A stretch of DNA of 64,000 bases from positions 43,893 through 107,892 of the forward strand of contig DAOOIT010000005.1 in NCBI GenBank assembly GCA_035384565.1. The letters are read 5' to 3'. The notes beneath the pieces are model-generated. The model ran no database searches. It saw only the letters and a program-made list of their open reading frames with translations, and had not been told where the DNA came from. This stretch comes from Planctomycetota bacterium. Lineage in GTDB: Bacteria > Planctomycetota > PUPC01 > DSUN01. The translations under genes and the position numbers were made by a program. Positions 49,111-58,471 of this stretch are shown here, one piece after another (position 1 is the stretch's first letter; every line of letters starts with the position of its first letter).

Positions 49111-51101
49111 TAGCGGTCCACCACGGTCTCGATGCGGTTCACGGCCACGGGCTTGCACGCCGGCCCCTGCTCCAGCACCACGCACATCCCCTGGTTGTCC
49201 ATCACGTAGATGTGTTTGCCCCCGAGGGCCGCGCTGGCGCCGATGCCGATGGCATTGTAGGTGTGCAGCTCGTCGAAGCCCAGGTCCTGCGCGTAGTGGG
49301 TCTTGCCCGACGGGATGTCGGCGGCGTAGAAGAAGCCGTACTGGTCGGGGATGTAGTGGGTGTCGCCGACGATGAGGGGGGAGGCGGGGGTGAAGCGGTC
49401 GAGCCATTCGCCGTTGGGCCGGCGGTGGTTGCACTGGACCTCGATGCCGCGGAACTCGGGCTGCCAGGCGTCGCCCTCGCACTTGGAGAAGTCCGCCATC
49501 AGGAGGCCGGCAACGCCGCACCAGGCCAGATACATGGTCTCGCCGACGACCACGGGGGCGGCCCAGCCGAGGTCGCCCTGGGTGATGCGGGGATTGGCCC
49601 AGAGCTGCTTGCCGTCGGAGGCGCGGTAGCACACGCCTCGCCAGGTGAAGACCACGTCGGTGCCGCGAATCGTCGCGGGGATCAGCGACGCGATGCTGTG
49701 CCCCTTGGGATCGCTCCAGACCGTCTTGCCCGTCGCGGCGTCGAGGGCGTGCAGGCCGTTGAACACGACGCACAGCTTGTCGCCGACGAGGGCCGGCGAG
49801 CACGAGTAACTGATCTCCTTCGGCACCTCGAGGCGGCGAATCCACTGGCGGTTGCCGTCGAGGTCGTAGCAGGCCACGACGCCGAAGCCGGTGAAGGCCC
49901 ACACGTGCTTGCCGTCGCTGACGGGCGTGGTGGTGAAGCCCACGATGCCGAAGTGGCCCTCCAGGTGGCCCTCGAGGCGCATGTGGTACTTCTTCTTGTC
50001 CACCTCGAGCAGGAGGTCGCGCATCTGGCGGCGAATCTCGAGGCCCTTCTCATAGTCGGCCTTCGCCAGCTCTTCCGCGAGCGGGGCGAGCTTTTCCTTG
50101 AAGACGGGGCTGGCGGCGCGGTCCTCCTCCGTTGTGGCCTCGTAGAGGCTGTTGAAGCGGCGCCAGAGCACTTTGCCGGTCGTCTTGTCGAGGCACAGGA
50201 GCTGGTCGGGCTCGGCCGGGGTGAAGATGCGGTCGCCCACCACGAGGGGGCAGGCATTGGTCCGCTCCGGCATCTCGGCCATCCAGACGATGTTCTTCTC
50301 CTCGTAGGGCGTCGGCTCGGCGTCCATCAGCACGGGCGCGAACCACAGCGCGCGGCCGTTGGGCCCCGTGTAGGTGCACATCTTGGCGAGGAGCTGGTTC
50401 CAGCCCTGCTTCAGGTCGAGCGTGATGCGCGGCGAGCGGCCGTGGGTGAAGGCCAGCTTCTGGCGGCTGATGCCGTAGTGGCTGCCATAGCCCATCGCCA
50501 TCTTGGGCGCGCAGTAGACCTGTTCGCCGTTGAAGAAGAGCTTGAGGCCGTAGATGTGGTCCACCGTGAGGGTCACCTTGCCCGCGCGTGCGGCGTGGAG
50601 GTAGGTGTGCGCGTAGGCCACGTGGTTCGGCTTGTAGTCGAGCGCCTTCGCGAGGTCCACAGCCTCATCCAGGTCCACGCGGCCCCAGCGCTCGTAGTCA
50701 GGCGCGCGCTTCATCTCCAGGCGCTTCCAGGCGAGGCCGCCCACCTGGTCGCCCTCGGCGGGCGCGAGCTTGGCCTCGCCGGGAATCTGCTCCTTGTCGA
50801 AGTCGTTCACCGAGTGGGTCACGGGCAGCAGGCCGACGACGAGCCAGTCGCGGAGGAGGCCGTGGCCTGTGGTGACGGGCGTGGTGCCCTTGGCCGCGTC
50901 GGGGGCGGGCTTGGCCGCTTGACACGACAGCCCGGCGACCACGCCTTTGGCGATGCGGCCCCAGGTCGTGGGCGGCGTGGCGTCGGGATAGAGGCCGGTC
51001 CAGTTCCCGCGCCAGCCATAGGTCGTGGGGGGCGCGGCGCCCGCGGCGGCGAAAGCGCTGACGGCGGCAAGCAGCAGGCACGACGGTGCGATGTGTCTCA
51101 C
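49002..51101 (-). CDS. Exported PQQ-type beta-propeller protein
   Basis: A 699-residue exported protein. GTG 51101 with GAGAGGA upstream gives the signal peptide MRHIAPSCLLLAAVSAFAAA. Residues 90-270 are a sandwich-like region with DHIYGLKLFFNGEQVY and LDLKQGWNQLLAKM, typical of planctomycete modules. From about 285 a PQQ-like propeller follows: DQLLCLDKTTGKVLWRRF, GLHALDAATGKTVWSD, CYRASDGKQLWANPRITQGD, YFFYAAD-type strands and VFDGSRLYIRGEKFLYCIGE at the end. Such propellers are often structural or bind quinone. Its last 35 codons are duplicated at 47623-47731 by the inserted cassette. The reading frame is intact. Confidence 0.9.
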   Translation of the reverse strand: MRHIAPSCLLLAAVSAFAAAGAAPPTTYGWRGNWTGLYPDATPPTTWGRIAKGVVAGLSCQAAKPAPDAAKGTTPVTTGHGLLRDWLVVGLLPVTHSVNDFDKEQIPGEAKLAPAEGDQVGGLAWKRLEMKRAPDYERWGRVDLDEAVDLAKALDYKPNHVAYAHTYLHAARAGKVTLTVDHIYGLKLFFNGEQVYCAPKMAMGYGSHYGISRQKLAFTHGRSPRITLDLKQGWNQLLAKMCTYTGPNGRALWFAPVLMDAEPTPYEEKNIVWMAEMPERTNACPLVVGDRIFTPAEPDQLLCLDKTTGKVLWRRFNSLYEATTEEDRAASPVFKEKLAPLAEELAKADYEKGLEIRRQMRDLLLEVDKKKYHMRLEGHLEGHFGIVGFTTTPVSDGKHVWAFTGFGVVACYDLDGNRQWIRRLEVPKEISYSCSPALVGDKLCVVFNGLHALDAATGKTVWSDPKGHSIASLIPATIRGTDVVFTWRGVCYRASDGKQLWANPRITQGDLGWAAPVVVGETMYLAWCGVAGLLMADFSKCEGDAWQPEFRGIEVQCNHRRPNGEWLDRFTPASPLIVGDTHYIPDQYGFFYAADIPSGKTHYAQDLGFDELHTYNAIGIGASAALGGKHIYVMDNQGMCVVLEQGPACKPVAVNRIETVVDRYWPWAPQEIVANGPPVFDGSRLYIRGEKFLYCIGEK

Positions 51102-51148
51102 GGCGGTCCTCTCTCAAGCGCTATCCAGCGGAAGAAGCGAATAGATGC

Positions 51149-51177
51149 AGCATAGCGACTGCGGAGCGGGAGAGCAA
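51149..51177 (-). promoter_or_regulatory. Candidate promoter of the PQQ-propeller gene
   Basis: TTGCTC, 17-base spacer, TATGCT on the minus strand, about 45 bases before GTG 51101. Confidence 0.4.
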
Positions 51178-51313
51178 GAGCAGATCGTAGCCGCACGTCC
51201 GACGCTCGTAGCGGCACACGGCACTTTCTCGAACGGAAACCATGACCACGCACGCTAGACACGTACTCCCGTGTGCGGAAGGGCCGGGCGCCAGCGCCCC
51301 GAGCAATCCAGAC

Positions 51314-51332
51314 GACACACGGGACGTGTGTC
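51314..51332. repeat. Hairpin in the propeller-DUF4175 gap
   Basis: GACACAC, GGGAC, GTGTGTC, next to a GGGCGC-CA-GCGCCC hairpin near 51283. No gene is seen in 51102-51485 apart from promoters at both ends. Confidence 0.6.
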
Positions 51333-51411
51333 GCCACTAAGGAGCCCAGAGGCCGTAGGGCCAAGGTTACAATCTATTACGATCCGAAACGGCTTGCGAC
51401 GGGCCGGGGGG

Positions 51412-51440
51412 TTGCAAAGCCGATGGGCCGGGGCTAGAAT
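51412..51440 (+). promoter_or_regulatory. Promoter of the DUF4175 operon
   Basis: TTGCAA, 17-base spacer, TAGAAT, 46 bases before ATG 51486. Confidence 0.6.
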
Positions 51441-51485
51441 GGGCGCGTACGCTCCCTGCCCCTCTCGGTTGCGACGGAGGCCCCC

Positions 51486-54400
51486 ATGAAGGTCGCTGAT
51501 CTCGGCGCGGCCGGCGTGATCCCCCAACCCATCGTGGACAAGCTGATCCGCCTGATCCGCCGCGTGCGCTGGCTGATCGTGCTCCGCGGCGCCTGCGCCA
51601 CCGCCGTCACCGCCATCGGCACGCTGCTGGCCGTGATGGCCATTGACGCCACGGTGACGCTCTTCTCGCTGACGACCCGCTGGGCGCTCACCCTCTCCGC
51701 CTACGGGGCCACGGCCTTCGTGGCCGTCTGGTTCCTCGTGCGGCCGCTGGCCCGCAGCCTGACCCTGGCGGGAACGGCCCGCGCCATCGAGACCCACCAC
51801 CCCGAGCTCCAGGAGCGAATCAGCTCGGCCGTGGAACTGCTGACGAGCCAGGACGCGCCCGAGCTGCGCGGCTCGGACCAGCTCATCCGCGCGCTGGTGA
51901 TGCAGGCGGCCGACAGCGCCCGCGGGCTCTCGCCGCGCCGCGAGGTCACGCTGCGCGCGGCCCGCCCCTACCTCGCCGCGGCGGCGGCCGTGGCGGCCCT
52001 CTTTGCCGCCGTGTTCGTGTTGTGGCCCGACCAGGCGCGCTTCCTGCTCGCACGGGCCTCCGCGCCCTTCATCAACCTGCCCAATCTGCGCGCCCGCGAC
52101 CTGGCCGTCACCCCCGGCGACGTGGTGATCCTCGAGGACCAGCGGCTCCAGGTCGAGGTGGACGTGCCGATGCGCAACGTGCGCGGGGCCTACTTCCGCA
52201 CCGTGGCGCCCGACGGCTCGGAGACGGCCGAGGAGATGACCCCCCTGCTCGCCGGCACCGGCGGCGAGCGGCGCTTCGCCTTCACCTGCCCGCCCGCGAC
52301 TAAGACCTTCCGCTACCGCATCCACGCGGGCGACGCGTTGAGCGCCTTCTACACGGCCACCGTGGTGGCCCGCCCGGCCATCGAGCAACTGAGCTTGCGC
52401 TACGAGTTCCCCCAGTACACCGAGCGCGAGCCCGCCGTGGTCGAGAAGGCCGACGGCGATATCAAGGCCCTCCCTGGCACGGTGGTGACGCTCACGGCGC
52501 GGACGAACAAGCCCATGGCCGCGGCGCAGATGCTCGTCAACGGCCTGCCGCCCGCCGACCCCAAGGGCCAGCCGCTGGTGCAGACCACCCTGGTTGCGCA
52601 GGGCGAGGGCGCGCCCGCCGTCCTCTGCCGATTCACCCTGGGCCACGAGTTGGCCGGCAAGTGGACCCTCCAGCTCACCGACGCGCACACGTTCACCAGC
52701 TCCACCGCCGAGCACGCCATCCAGGTGGTGCCCGACGCAGCGCCCACCGTGGCCATCATCAAGCCCGAGGCGAAGCAGCTCCGCCTGCCCCCCACCGCCC
52801 CCTTGCCCATTTCCTACACGCTCGAGGACGACATCGGCCTGGCAACGGCCGAACTGCTGATCGAGGTGGACGGCCGCGGCCGCCCCCCAAAGCCCATCGC
52901 CCTGCCGCCCAGGGGCAAGAGCCCGACCCGCGCCGTGGCGAGCGACACGGCCCTCCAGCTCGGCACGATGGACCTGCGGAACGCCAAGTACGTCACCTTC
53001 CAGCTCAAGGCCACCGACAACTGCCCCAAGGAGTTCAAAGGCCCCCATAGCGGCCTCTCGGACGTCTATCGCATCGAGCTGGACGTGCGGGCGCCCTCGT
53101 TCGCCGTCGCCGAGCTCATGAGCCAGGAGAAGAAGCTCAAGGAGAGCCTCGAACGAGTCAAGAAGGACCTCCAGGCCGCCAAGCGCGACAGCGAGAAGCT
53201 CCGCGAAGACCTGCCCAAGCAGGACACCCCGCGCGAGAAGGACCAGAAACGCATTGACGACATGCGCAAGGCCCTGGCATCGGCCGACTCCGCCGCGCGC
53301 AAGGTCGCCCAGGAGATGGAGGGCGGCTACTTCGACAAGCTGGGCGAGAAGGTGAAGGAACTGGCCGACGAACACATCGCCAAGGCCGAGAACCTGGCGG
53401 GCCAGACCAAGCTCGCCGAACAGGCCGCCGAACGCGGCATGCTCGCCCGCGAGACCGACCGCACGATTGACCGCTCGATCAGGATGGTCGAGGAGCTCAT
53501 GAAGCAGGTCGAGCCGGTCTCCGACGTGGTGCGCAAGGCCATCGAGATGGACGAGATGGCGACGCGCGAGGCCGACCTCGCCCGCGAGAAACTCGCCGCG
53601 GAGCAGGCCGCCGCCCAGGCCAATATGACGCCCGAGGAGTGGCAGAAGGCCCAGGAGGCCCTCGCGCGCGAAATGGCCGAGATGCTGAAGGACATGCCCG
53701 GCGGCGAGCGGGCCGCGCTCCAGGCGGCCCAGCAGATGGCCGCCAACATGGCCGCCGAGGCCCGCGAAATGGCCAGGGAGCAGGCCGCCCTCGCGGGGCA
53801 GAACCCCCAGCTCGAGAAGATTCAGGCGATCGACAAGGCCCTCGCCGACATCGCGAAGCAGCAACAGCAACTCGCCAACGACGCGGCCGCAGGCGCCGCC
53901 AGCGCCCCCCAGGCACAGCCGATGGCCAGGGCCGCCGAGAACATCCAGGCAGGCAACCTGCCCCAAGCCGTCCAGAACCAGGCCGCGGCCGAGAATGCCC
54001 TGAATCAGGCCGCCCAGCAGATGGCTCAGGGCCAGCCGCCCGCCACGCCGCCAGGGGGCGACGCGGCCCAGGCCGCACCCCAGAACGCCCAGCAGGTGGC
54101 CGACCTCGCGAAGCGGCAGGGCGAACTCCGCAATCAGACTCAAGCCCTGATGGAGCAGCGCGCCCAGCTCGCGGGCGAGCACGCCCAGGGCCAGATGGAG
54201 CGCCTCCGGAACGAGCAGGCCGCCGTCGCCCAGCAGGCCGAGGCTCTGGCCGAGAACGTCAATAACGTCGCCCCTCAAGCCGCCCCGGCGGGCGATCAGG
54301 CGGCCCGGAACGCTGGCGAAGCCGCAAAGGCGCTTCAGAACAACCAGGTCGGCGAGGCCGCCAAGGCCGCCACCGAGGCCGGCAACCAACTCGGCCAGCT

Positions 54401-55691
54401 TGCCGAACGCCTCGAGAACGCCGCGGCCCAACCCTTCACAGGCCAACCCGCGCCGAACCAGGGGCAGCCCGCCGCCGAGGCCGGCGCCCAACCGCCAGGA
54501 GAACACGGCGCCCCCGCCCAAGCCCAGGCCGCCCAGCCCGGAGCGGCCGAAGGCCAGCCCTCCGCCCAAGGGAACCCAAAGGGAGCAGGAGAACAGGGGA
54601 ATCCACCGCAGGAGGCCGGCGGCGCCCCGCCCGCCGCCGGCAACGAAGCGCAGCCCCAGGGAGCGCAGAATCCCGAGCCGGGCGGCGCCCAGCCGCCGCA
54701 GGCCGCGGGCGCCCAGGGAGGCCAGCAGCCCAACGACCGCGGCGCCACGGCGCAACTGGCGCAACAGGCCGCCGGCCTCGCCGAGCGCCAGCAGCAGCTC
54801 GCCCGCGAGATGCAGGCCCTCGCCGGCCAGAACCCCCTGGGCCAGGCCGCCGCCGAGCAGGGCGCTCTCGCCGAACGCGCGGGCGACCTCGCTCAGGCCG
54901 CCGCGGCCCTTCAGCAGCAGGCGAGCCAGCTCGGCGCCGGCCAGGGCCAGGCGGCCGACGCCGCTACGCAGCTCGGCCGAGCGCAGGCCGAGGCACAGAA
55001 TGCGGCCAATCAGCTAGCGAATGCCGCCGCGCCGCAGGGCCAGCCCGCCCAGGCGAATCCCGGGCAGGGGGCACCGAACCAGGGCGCCCCGGCCCAAGGC
55101 CAGGCAGGGCAGGGCCAGCCCGGGCAAGGCGCCCCGACGCCCAGCGCCGCCTCCCCGGCGCAGCAGTCGGCGGCCCAAGCCATGAACGCCGCGGCCAACG
55201 CCCTCGCTGCCCTCGGCCAGGCCCTCGGCAACGCCGCCGCTCAGGCGTCGTCGGCCGAACCCGGCACCCCCGCCGCAGCGGGCACCCCGGGCCAGATGGC
55301 TCAGGCCCACCAGTCCGCCAACCAGGCCGCCGCCGCTCAGTCCGGAATGGCCGCCGCCCAGGCGGCGGGGCAGATGTCCGCGATGGCCTCGCAGGCAGCG
55401 GCCCAGGCCATGGCCTCGGGCGGCAACCTGCGGAACCAGCCCCACCCCAAGAGCATGGGCAACCCCACCGAGGGCACCGGCACGCAGACCACTGACCTCT
55501 CGGAGTCCAAGCTCCGCGACCTCGGCATCAAGCTCGAAGACTGGGCGCGCCTTCCCGGCGAGCTCCGCGACCAGATTCTCCAGGCCGCCAACGACCTCGG
55601 CCCCGACGAGTACCGCCCCCTCATCAAGCGCTACTTCCAGGAAGTCGCCCGCCGCGGCGGCATCAAGCCCGCCAAGCCCGAGGGAAAGTGA
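51486..55691 (+). CDS. Giant DUF4175-type membrane protein with Gln/Ala-rich coiled coils
   Basis: A 1,401-residue protein. Three membrane helices (about 30-55, 66-88, 160-180) are followed by a periplasmic beta-rich region, to about residue 540, with Ig-like strands such as LSLRYEFPQYTEREP. Then comes a long coiled coil (KKLKESLERVKKDLQAAKRD) and a very Gln/Ala/Pro/Gly-rich region from about 720 to 1,330, ending in KLRDLGIKLEDWARLPGELR. The architecture matches DUF4175-like proteins of planctomycetes and proteobacteria, which sit near MoxR/BatA genes. It is probably an inner-membrane-anchored structural protein spanning the periplasm. The low-complexity part is unusually long. The next gene starts two bases after its stop, so they form an operon. 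Confidence 0.85.
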   Translation: MKVADLGAAGVIPQPIVDKLIRLIRRVRWLIVLRGACATAVTAIGTLLAVMAIDATVTLFSLTTRWALTLSAYGATAFVAVWFLVRPLARSLTLAGTARAIETHHPELQERISSAVELLTSQDAPELRGSDQLIRALVMQAADSARGLSPRREVTLRAARPYLAAAAAVAALFAAVFVLWPDQARFLLARASAPFINLPNLRARDLAVTPGDVVILEDQRLQVEVDVPMRNVRGAYFRTVAPDGSETAEEMTPLLAGTGGERRFAFTCPPATKTFRYRIHAGDALSAFYTATVVARPAIEQLSLRYEFPQYTEREPAVVEKADGDIKALPGTVVTLTARTNKPMAAAQMLVNGLPPADPKGQPLVQTTLVAQGEGAPAVLCRFTLGHELAGKWTLQLTDAHTFTSSTAEHAIQVVPDAAPTVAIIKPEAKQLRLPPTAPLPISYTLEDDIGLATAELLIEVDGRGRPPKPIALPPRGKSPTRAVASDTALQLGTMDLRNAKYVTFQLKATDNCPKEFKGPHSGLSDVYRIELDVRAPSFAVAELMSQEKKLKESLERVKKDLQAAKRDSEKLREDLPKQDTPREKDQKRIDDMRKALASADSAARKVAQEMEGGYFDKLGEKVKELADEHIAKAENLAGQTKLAEQAAERGMLARETDRTIDRSIRMVEELMKQVEPVSDVVRKAIEMDEMATREADLAREKLAAEQAAAQANMTPEEWQKAQEALAREMAEMLKDMPGGERAALQAAQQMAANMAAEAREMAREQAALAGQNPQLEKIQAIDKALADIAKQQQQLANDAAAGAASAPQAQPMARAAENIQAGNLPQAVQNQAAAENALNQAAQQMAQGQPPATPPGGDAAQAAPQNAQQVADLAKRQGELRNQTQALMEQRAQLAGEHAQGQMERLRNEQAAVAQQAEALAENVNNVAPQAAPAGDQAARNAGEAAKALQNNQVGEAAKAATEAGNQLGQLAERLENAAAQPFTGQPAPNQGQPAAEAGAQPPGEHGAPAQAQAAQPGAAEGQPSAQGNPKGAGEQGNPPQEAGGAPPAAGNEAQPQGAQNPEPGGAQPPQAAGAQGGQQPNDRGATAQLAQQAAGLAERQQQLAREMQALAGQNPLGQAAAEQGALAERAGDLAQAAAALQQQASQLGAGQGQAADAATQLGRAQAEAQNAANQLANAAAPQGQPAQANPGQGAPNQGAPAQGQAGQGQPGQGAPTPSAASPAQQSAAQAMNAAANALAALGQALGNAAAQASSAEPGTPAAAGTPGQMAQAHQSANQAAAAQSGMAAAQAAGQMSAMASQAAAQAMASGGNLRNQPHPKSMGNPTEGTGTQTTDLSESKLRDLGIKLEDWARLPGELRDQILQAANDLGPDEYRPLIKRYFQEVARRGGIKPAKPEGK

Positions 55692-55692
55692 C

Positions 55693-56742
55693 ATGCGCCT
55701 CCGCCGCCTCTTCCTTGCTCTGCTCCTCGCCCTGCCGCCGTTCGCCCGCGCCGACGAGGAATCGCCCGCCCTGGCCAAGTTCCGCGAACCCGTGGACCAG
55801 GCCATCGACCGCGCCCTCGAGTTCCTCGCCGACAACCAGGAGAGCGACGGCTCGTTCCGCAGTTCCTCCATGCGCCGCTCCACCGCCATCGCCTCGCTCG
55901 CCGTCATGGCCTTCCTCGCCAAGGGCCACACCCCCGGCCAGGCCCCCTACGGCGACGTGCTCAACCGCGGCATTGACTTCGTGGTCGGCGCCCAGCAATG
56001 GAACGGCATGCTCGTGGGCGACACCTCCACCCACGGCCCCATGTACTCCCACTGCATCGCCACGCTCATGCTCAGCGAGGTCTCGGGCATGGTGGACCCC
56101 GACCGCCAGCGCCGCGTGGACGCCGCGCTGGGCAAGGCCCTCCGCCTCATCCTCGCCGCGCAGAAGATGCCCAAGCCCCAGCACCACAAGGGCGGCTGGC
56201 GCTACCAGCACAACTCCAACGACTCCGACATCTCCTGCTCCGGCTGGGCGCTGATGAGCCTCCGAGCCGTTCGCAATGCCGGCGGCGCCGTCCCACGCGA
56301 GGCCATCGAGGACGCCATCCAGTTCGTCCTCAACTGCCGCCAGCGCGACGGCGGCTTCGGCTACCAGCCCGGCGGCGGCAGCGGCCTCGCCCGCACCGGC
56401 ACCGCCCTCCTCTGCCTCGAGCTGTGCGGCCGCCACCGCACCAAGGAGGCCCTCGGCGCCGGCGACTGGATTCTCCGCCACATGCGCGATGGCGACTCCG
56501 ACGGCTTCTTCTACTACGGCATCTACTACACCTCTCAAGGCATGTTCCAGCTTGGCGATGAATACTGGGAGAAATTCGCCGAACACATGTACAGCACCCT
56601 CCTCAAGATGCAGGACGCCAGCGACGGCTCCTGGCACGAGGGCCGCGGCAACGAAGCCCGCGCCGGCCGCTGCTACTCCACGGCCATGGCCGTCTTGGCC
56701 TTGACCCCAGCGTACCGTCAGTTGCCGATCTACCAGCGTTGA
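55693..56742 (+). CDS. Exported alpha/alpha-toroid (squalene-cyclase/prenyltransferase-like) protein
   Basis: A 349-residue protein with a signal peptide (RRLFLALLLALPPFARA). Repeats of the terpenoid-cyclase/prenyltransferase toroid are evident: ALEFLADNQESDGSFRSSSM, TAIASLAVMAFLAKGHTPG, ALRLILAAQKM...GGWRY, QFVLNCRQRDGGFGYQPGGG and AVLALTPAYRQLPIY. The DxDD motif of cyclases is missing, so it is probably a binding or structural toroid outside the cytoplasm. It follows the DUF4175 gene by one base and recurs next to such genes in planctomycetes. Its partner is probably the DUF4175 protein. Confidence 0.88.
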   Translation: MRLRRLFLALLLALPPFARADEESPALAKFREPVDQAIDRALEFLADNQESDGSFRSSSMRRSTAIASLAVMAFLAKGHTPGQAPYGDVLNRGIDFVVGAQQWNGMLVGDTSTHGPMYSHCIATLMLSEVSGMVDPDRQRRVDAALGKALRLILAAQKMPKPQHHKGGWRYQHNSNDSDISCSGWALMSLRAVRNAGGAVPREAIEDAIQFVLNCRQRDGGFGYQPGGGSGLARTGTALLCLELCGRHRTKEALGAGDWILRHMRDGDSDGFFYYGIYYTSQGMFQLGDEYWEKFAEHMYSTLLKMQDASDGSWHEGRGNEARAGRCYSTAMAVLALTPAYRQLPIYQR

Positions 56743-56859
56743 CCCCTCGTCTTCCGGCCCTCCGCCTCTTCGCCCCCACCACCGAACACCAAACACCGCT
56801 TCCTCCCTCTTCGCGCCCCCGCCTATCGCCAACTGCCGACCTACCAGAGATGATACGTG

Positions 56860-56908
56860 CGTGGGGGGAGGAAGCCCTTCTTCGCAAGAAGGGCTTCCTC
56901 CCCCCACG
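56860..56908. repeat. 49-bp palindrome of the TTGCAA family
   Basis: A perfect 23-bp stem from CGTGGGGGGAGGAAGCCC to its complement, with a CGC loop. It shares AGGAAGCCC...TTCTT arms with 16462-16495. It lies 118 bases downstream of the toroid gene and may stop transcription. Confidence 0.85.
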
Positions 56909-56939
56909 CCCACCGTCATCCCAAGAACTGCCACACTAG

Positions 56940-57120
56940 GAACCTGTCCAAGAATCCCCGTAGGCTGCGTTGCCGGCGCCAGCGGGGCGGATGCAAGGCG
57001 CGGCTCCGCAGGCGTTGCTGCGGAGCGCATCGCTGAGGAGACGCAACGCGGCAGACGCCCCGCTGCCGCCGCACTTCTCAACCACCGATGTAGTGCTCGG
57101 CCCAGGGCATGTTGATAGCT
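56940..57120. other. Structured non-coding stretch
   Basis: No gene is visible. Complementary segments are GCGTTGC with GCAACGC, CAGCGGGGCG with CGCCCCGCTG (10 bp), and GCTCCGCAG with CTGCGGAGC (9 bp), nested in that order. It begins AGGAACCTGTCC, like a mobile-element end. It could be a transposon remnant or a folded RNA. The rest of 57121-57402 shows nothing recognisable. Confidence 0.5.
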
Positions 57121-57402
57121 GTTCTGGACATGTTGCCGACTGCCAACATGGGCTCAAGCTCTTACTCCCACGTAACTTACGATTGGTTGACGCTCCACTT
57201 TGCCTCTGCCTAGTTGCGTTCAGGCAACATGGGAGGGCGCAGACGGCGACGCCCGAGCCTCTGCCAGCCAGGGTGTCTATGCGTAATCAATTGCCCACGC
57301 ATCACTTACACATCTGGAGCGCAGGGCGATGTTCTGAGCGTAAAGCGGCATAAGAATTGCTGCGAAGTATTTGTGTTGTTGGGCATAGGTGAGGTAATCC
57401 AG

Positions 57403-58140
57403 TTGAAGACGCTGACACGCAAGCCCCATTCGCTCGCCGCGCTTGCCCTCCTGGTCTGCCTCGCGGCGTTCGCGCGCCCGGCCCAGGCGATGCTGATCCG
57501 CGGCATAGGCACGGGCGCGCTCGTGGGCGGCGACCTGACCGACCCCGAGAATGACATCAACGACAACGTGCCGCTCAATCCCAACGGCGGCTCGGGCTTC
57601 AACTGGGTCGCGAGCATCGCCACGAGCAGCAACTTCTTCACCCCGGGCAAGAGCCCCGGCGAGGGCGCACTCGACCTCTTCGACAACAAGGTCGGCGCCG
57701 GCGAGGCCAAGTGGTACGACGGCAGCGTCCTCCCCAGCCCGGGCTACCGAGTCGCCGTCCAGTTCCCCGTGCAATACGCCCTCACGCGCTTCACCGTGGC
57801 CTCGGCCAACGACGTGCCCAGCCGCGACCCGGACATCTGGCGCATCATCGCCTCCGACGACGGCTTGACCTGGGTGACCATCTTCGCCCAGAGCAACGAC
57901 GGCGTGTCGGTGTGGGGCGCCACGCGGCTCCAGGTGAACCAGTGGGACGTCGGCACCGATTTCCCCGGCCAGCGCGGCTACCTGTGGTACGGGATCGAGG
58001 TCACCTCGGTGGTCTCGGGCAGCGACCCGCAGCTCAGCGAGGTCGAGTTCTTCGGCACCCTGGCGCCCGAGCCGGCGTCGCTGGTGCTGCTGGGCGCAGG
58101 CGTGGCCGCAGTGGTCCGCCGACGGCGTGCGCGTCGCTGA
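57403..58140 (+). CDS. PEP-CTERM protein with discoidin-like domain
   Basis: A 245-residue exported protein. TTG 57403 is chosen because GAGGT lies seven bases upstream and a signal peptide follows (SLAALALLVCLAAFARPAQA). The body resembles an F5/8 type C (discoidin) jelly roll: YALTRFTVASANDVPSRDPD, WRIIASDDGLTWVTIF, YGIEVTSVVSGSDPQLSEVE. It ends with the sorting signal APEPASLVLLGAG, a short helix and RRRRARR. Exosortase would anchor it at the cell envelope; such domains often bind glycans. A single-gene unit flanked by repeats. Confidence 0.88.
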   Translation: MKTLTRKPHSLAALALLVCLAAFARPAQAMLIRGIGTGALVGGDLTDPENDINDNVPLNPNGGSGFNWVASIATSSNFFTPGKSPGEGALDLFDNKVGAGEAKWYDGSVLPSPGYRVAVQFPVQYALTRFTVASANDVPSRDPDIWRIIASDDGLTWVTIFAQSNDGVSVWGATRLQVNQWDVGTDFPGQRGYLWYGIEVTSVVSGSDPQLSEVEFFGTLAPEPASLVLLGAGVAAVVRRRRARR

Positions 58141-58224
58141 CCCTCTCCCCCTTCCGCCTCGTGCCCCTTGCGCAAGCGTTCGAGCATGGTCCGGCTCTCA
58201 GGCGAGCCTGCTGAAGTGAATGTG

Positions 58225-58246
58225 GCACAGCCGCCCTCGGCTGTGC
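58225..58246. repeat. Short hairpin GCACAGCCG
   Basis: GCACAGCCG, CCCT, CGGCTGTGC; a 9-bp stem upstream of the three-way element at 58257. No gene is seen in 58141-58471. Confidence 0.6.
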
Positions 58247-58256
58247 TGTGGGTGTG

Positions 58257-58313
58257 TTGTGGGCGGGATGTCCCCATCCCGCGTATCGAGGCGTGGGGAC
58301 ACGCTGCCCACAA
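58257..58313. repeat. Three-way-junction palindrome, intergenic copy
   Basis: The outer stem TTGTGGGC/GCCCACAA encloses two hairpins: GCGGGATG-TCCC-CATCCCGC and GCGTG-GGGA-CACGC. Same architecture as 44756-44808, with different but still paired arm bases. Confidence 0.85.
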
Positions 58314-58471
58314 TGCCCACCCCAGGACACCGCCGCGGGCGGCTATGCCGCACGTTCTGCCCTCAGACGGAGCCCACTTCATTCGGCTGAAGCATGGCGA
58401 TTGTGGCAGGGGCGGTGCGCGTTCGACTCGATGCGACTGCCTCGCTACACAACATATCGAGGAGGAACCCG

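Noticed and set aside
58257..58313. Cloverleaf-like fold suggesting a tRNA
   Set aside because: There is no anticodon arm, T-loop or CCA end, and the element recurs inside coding genes.
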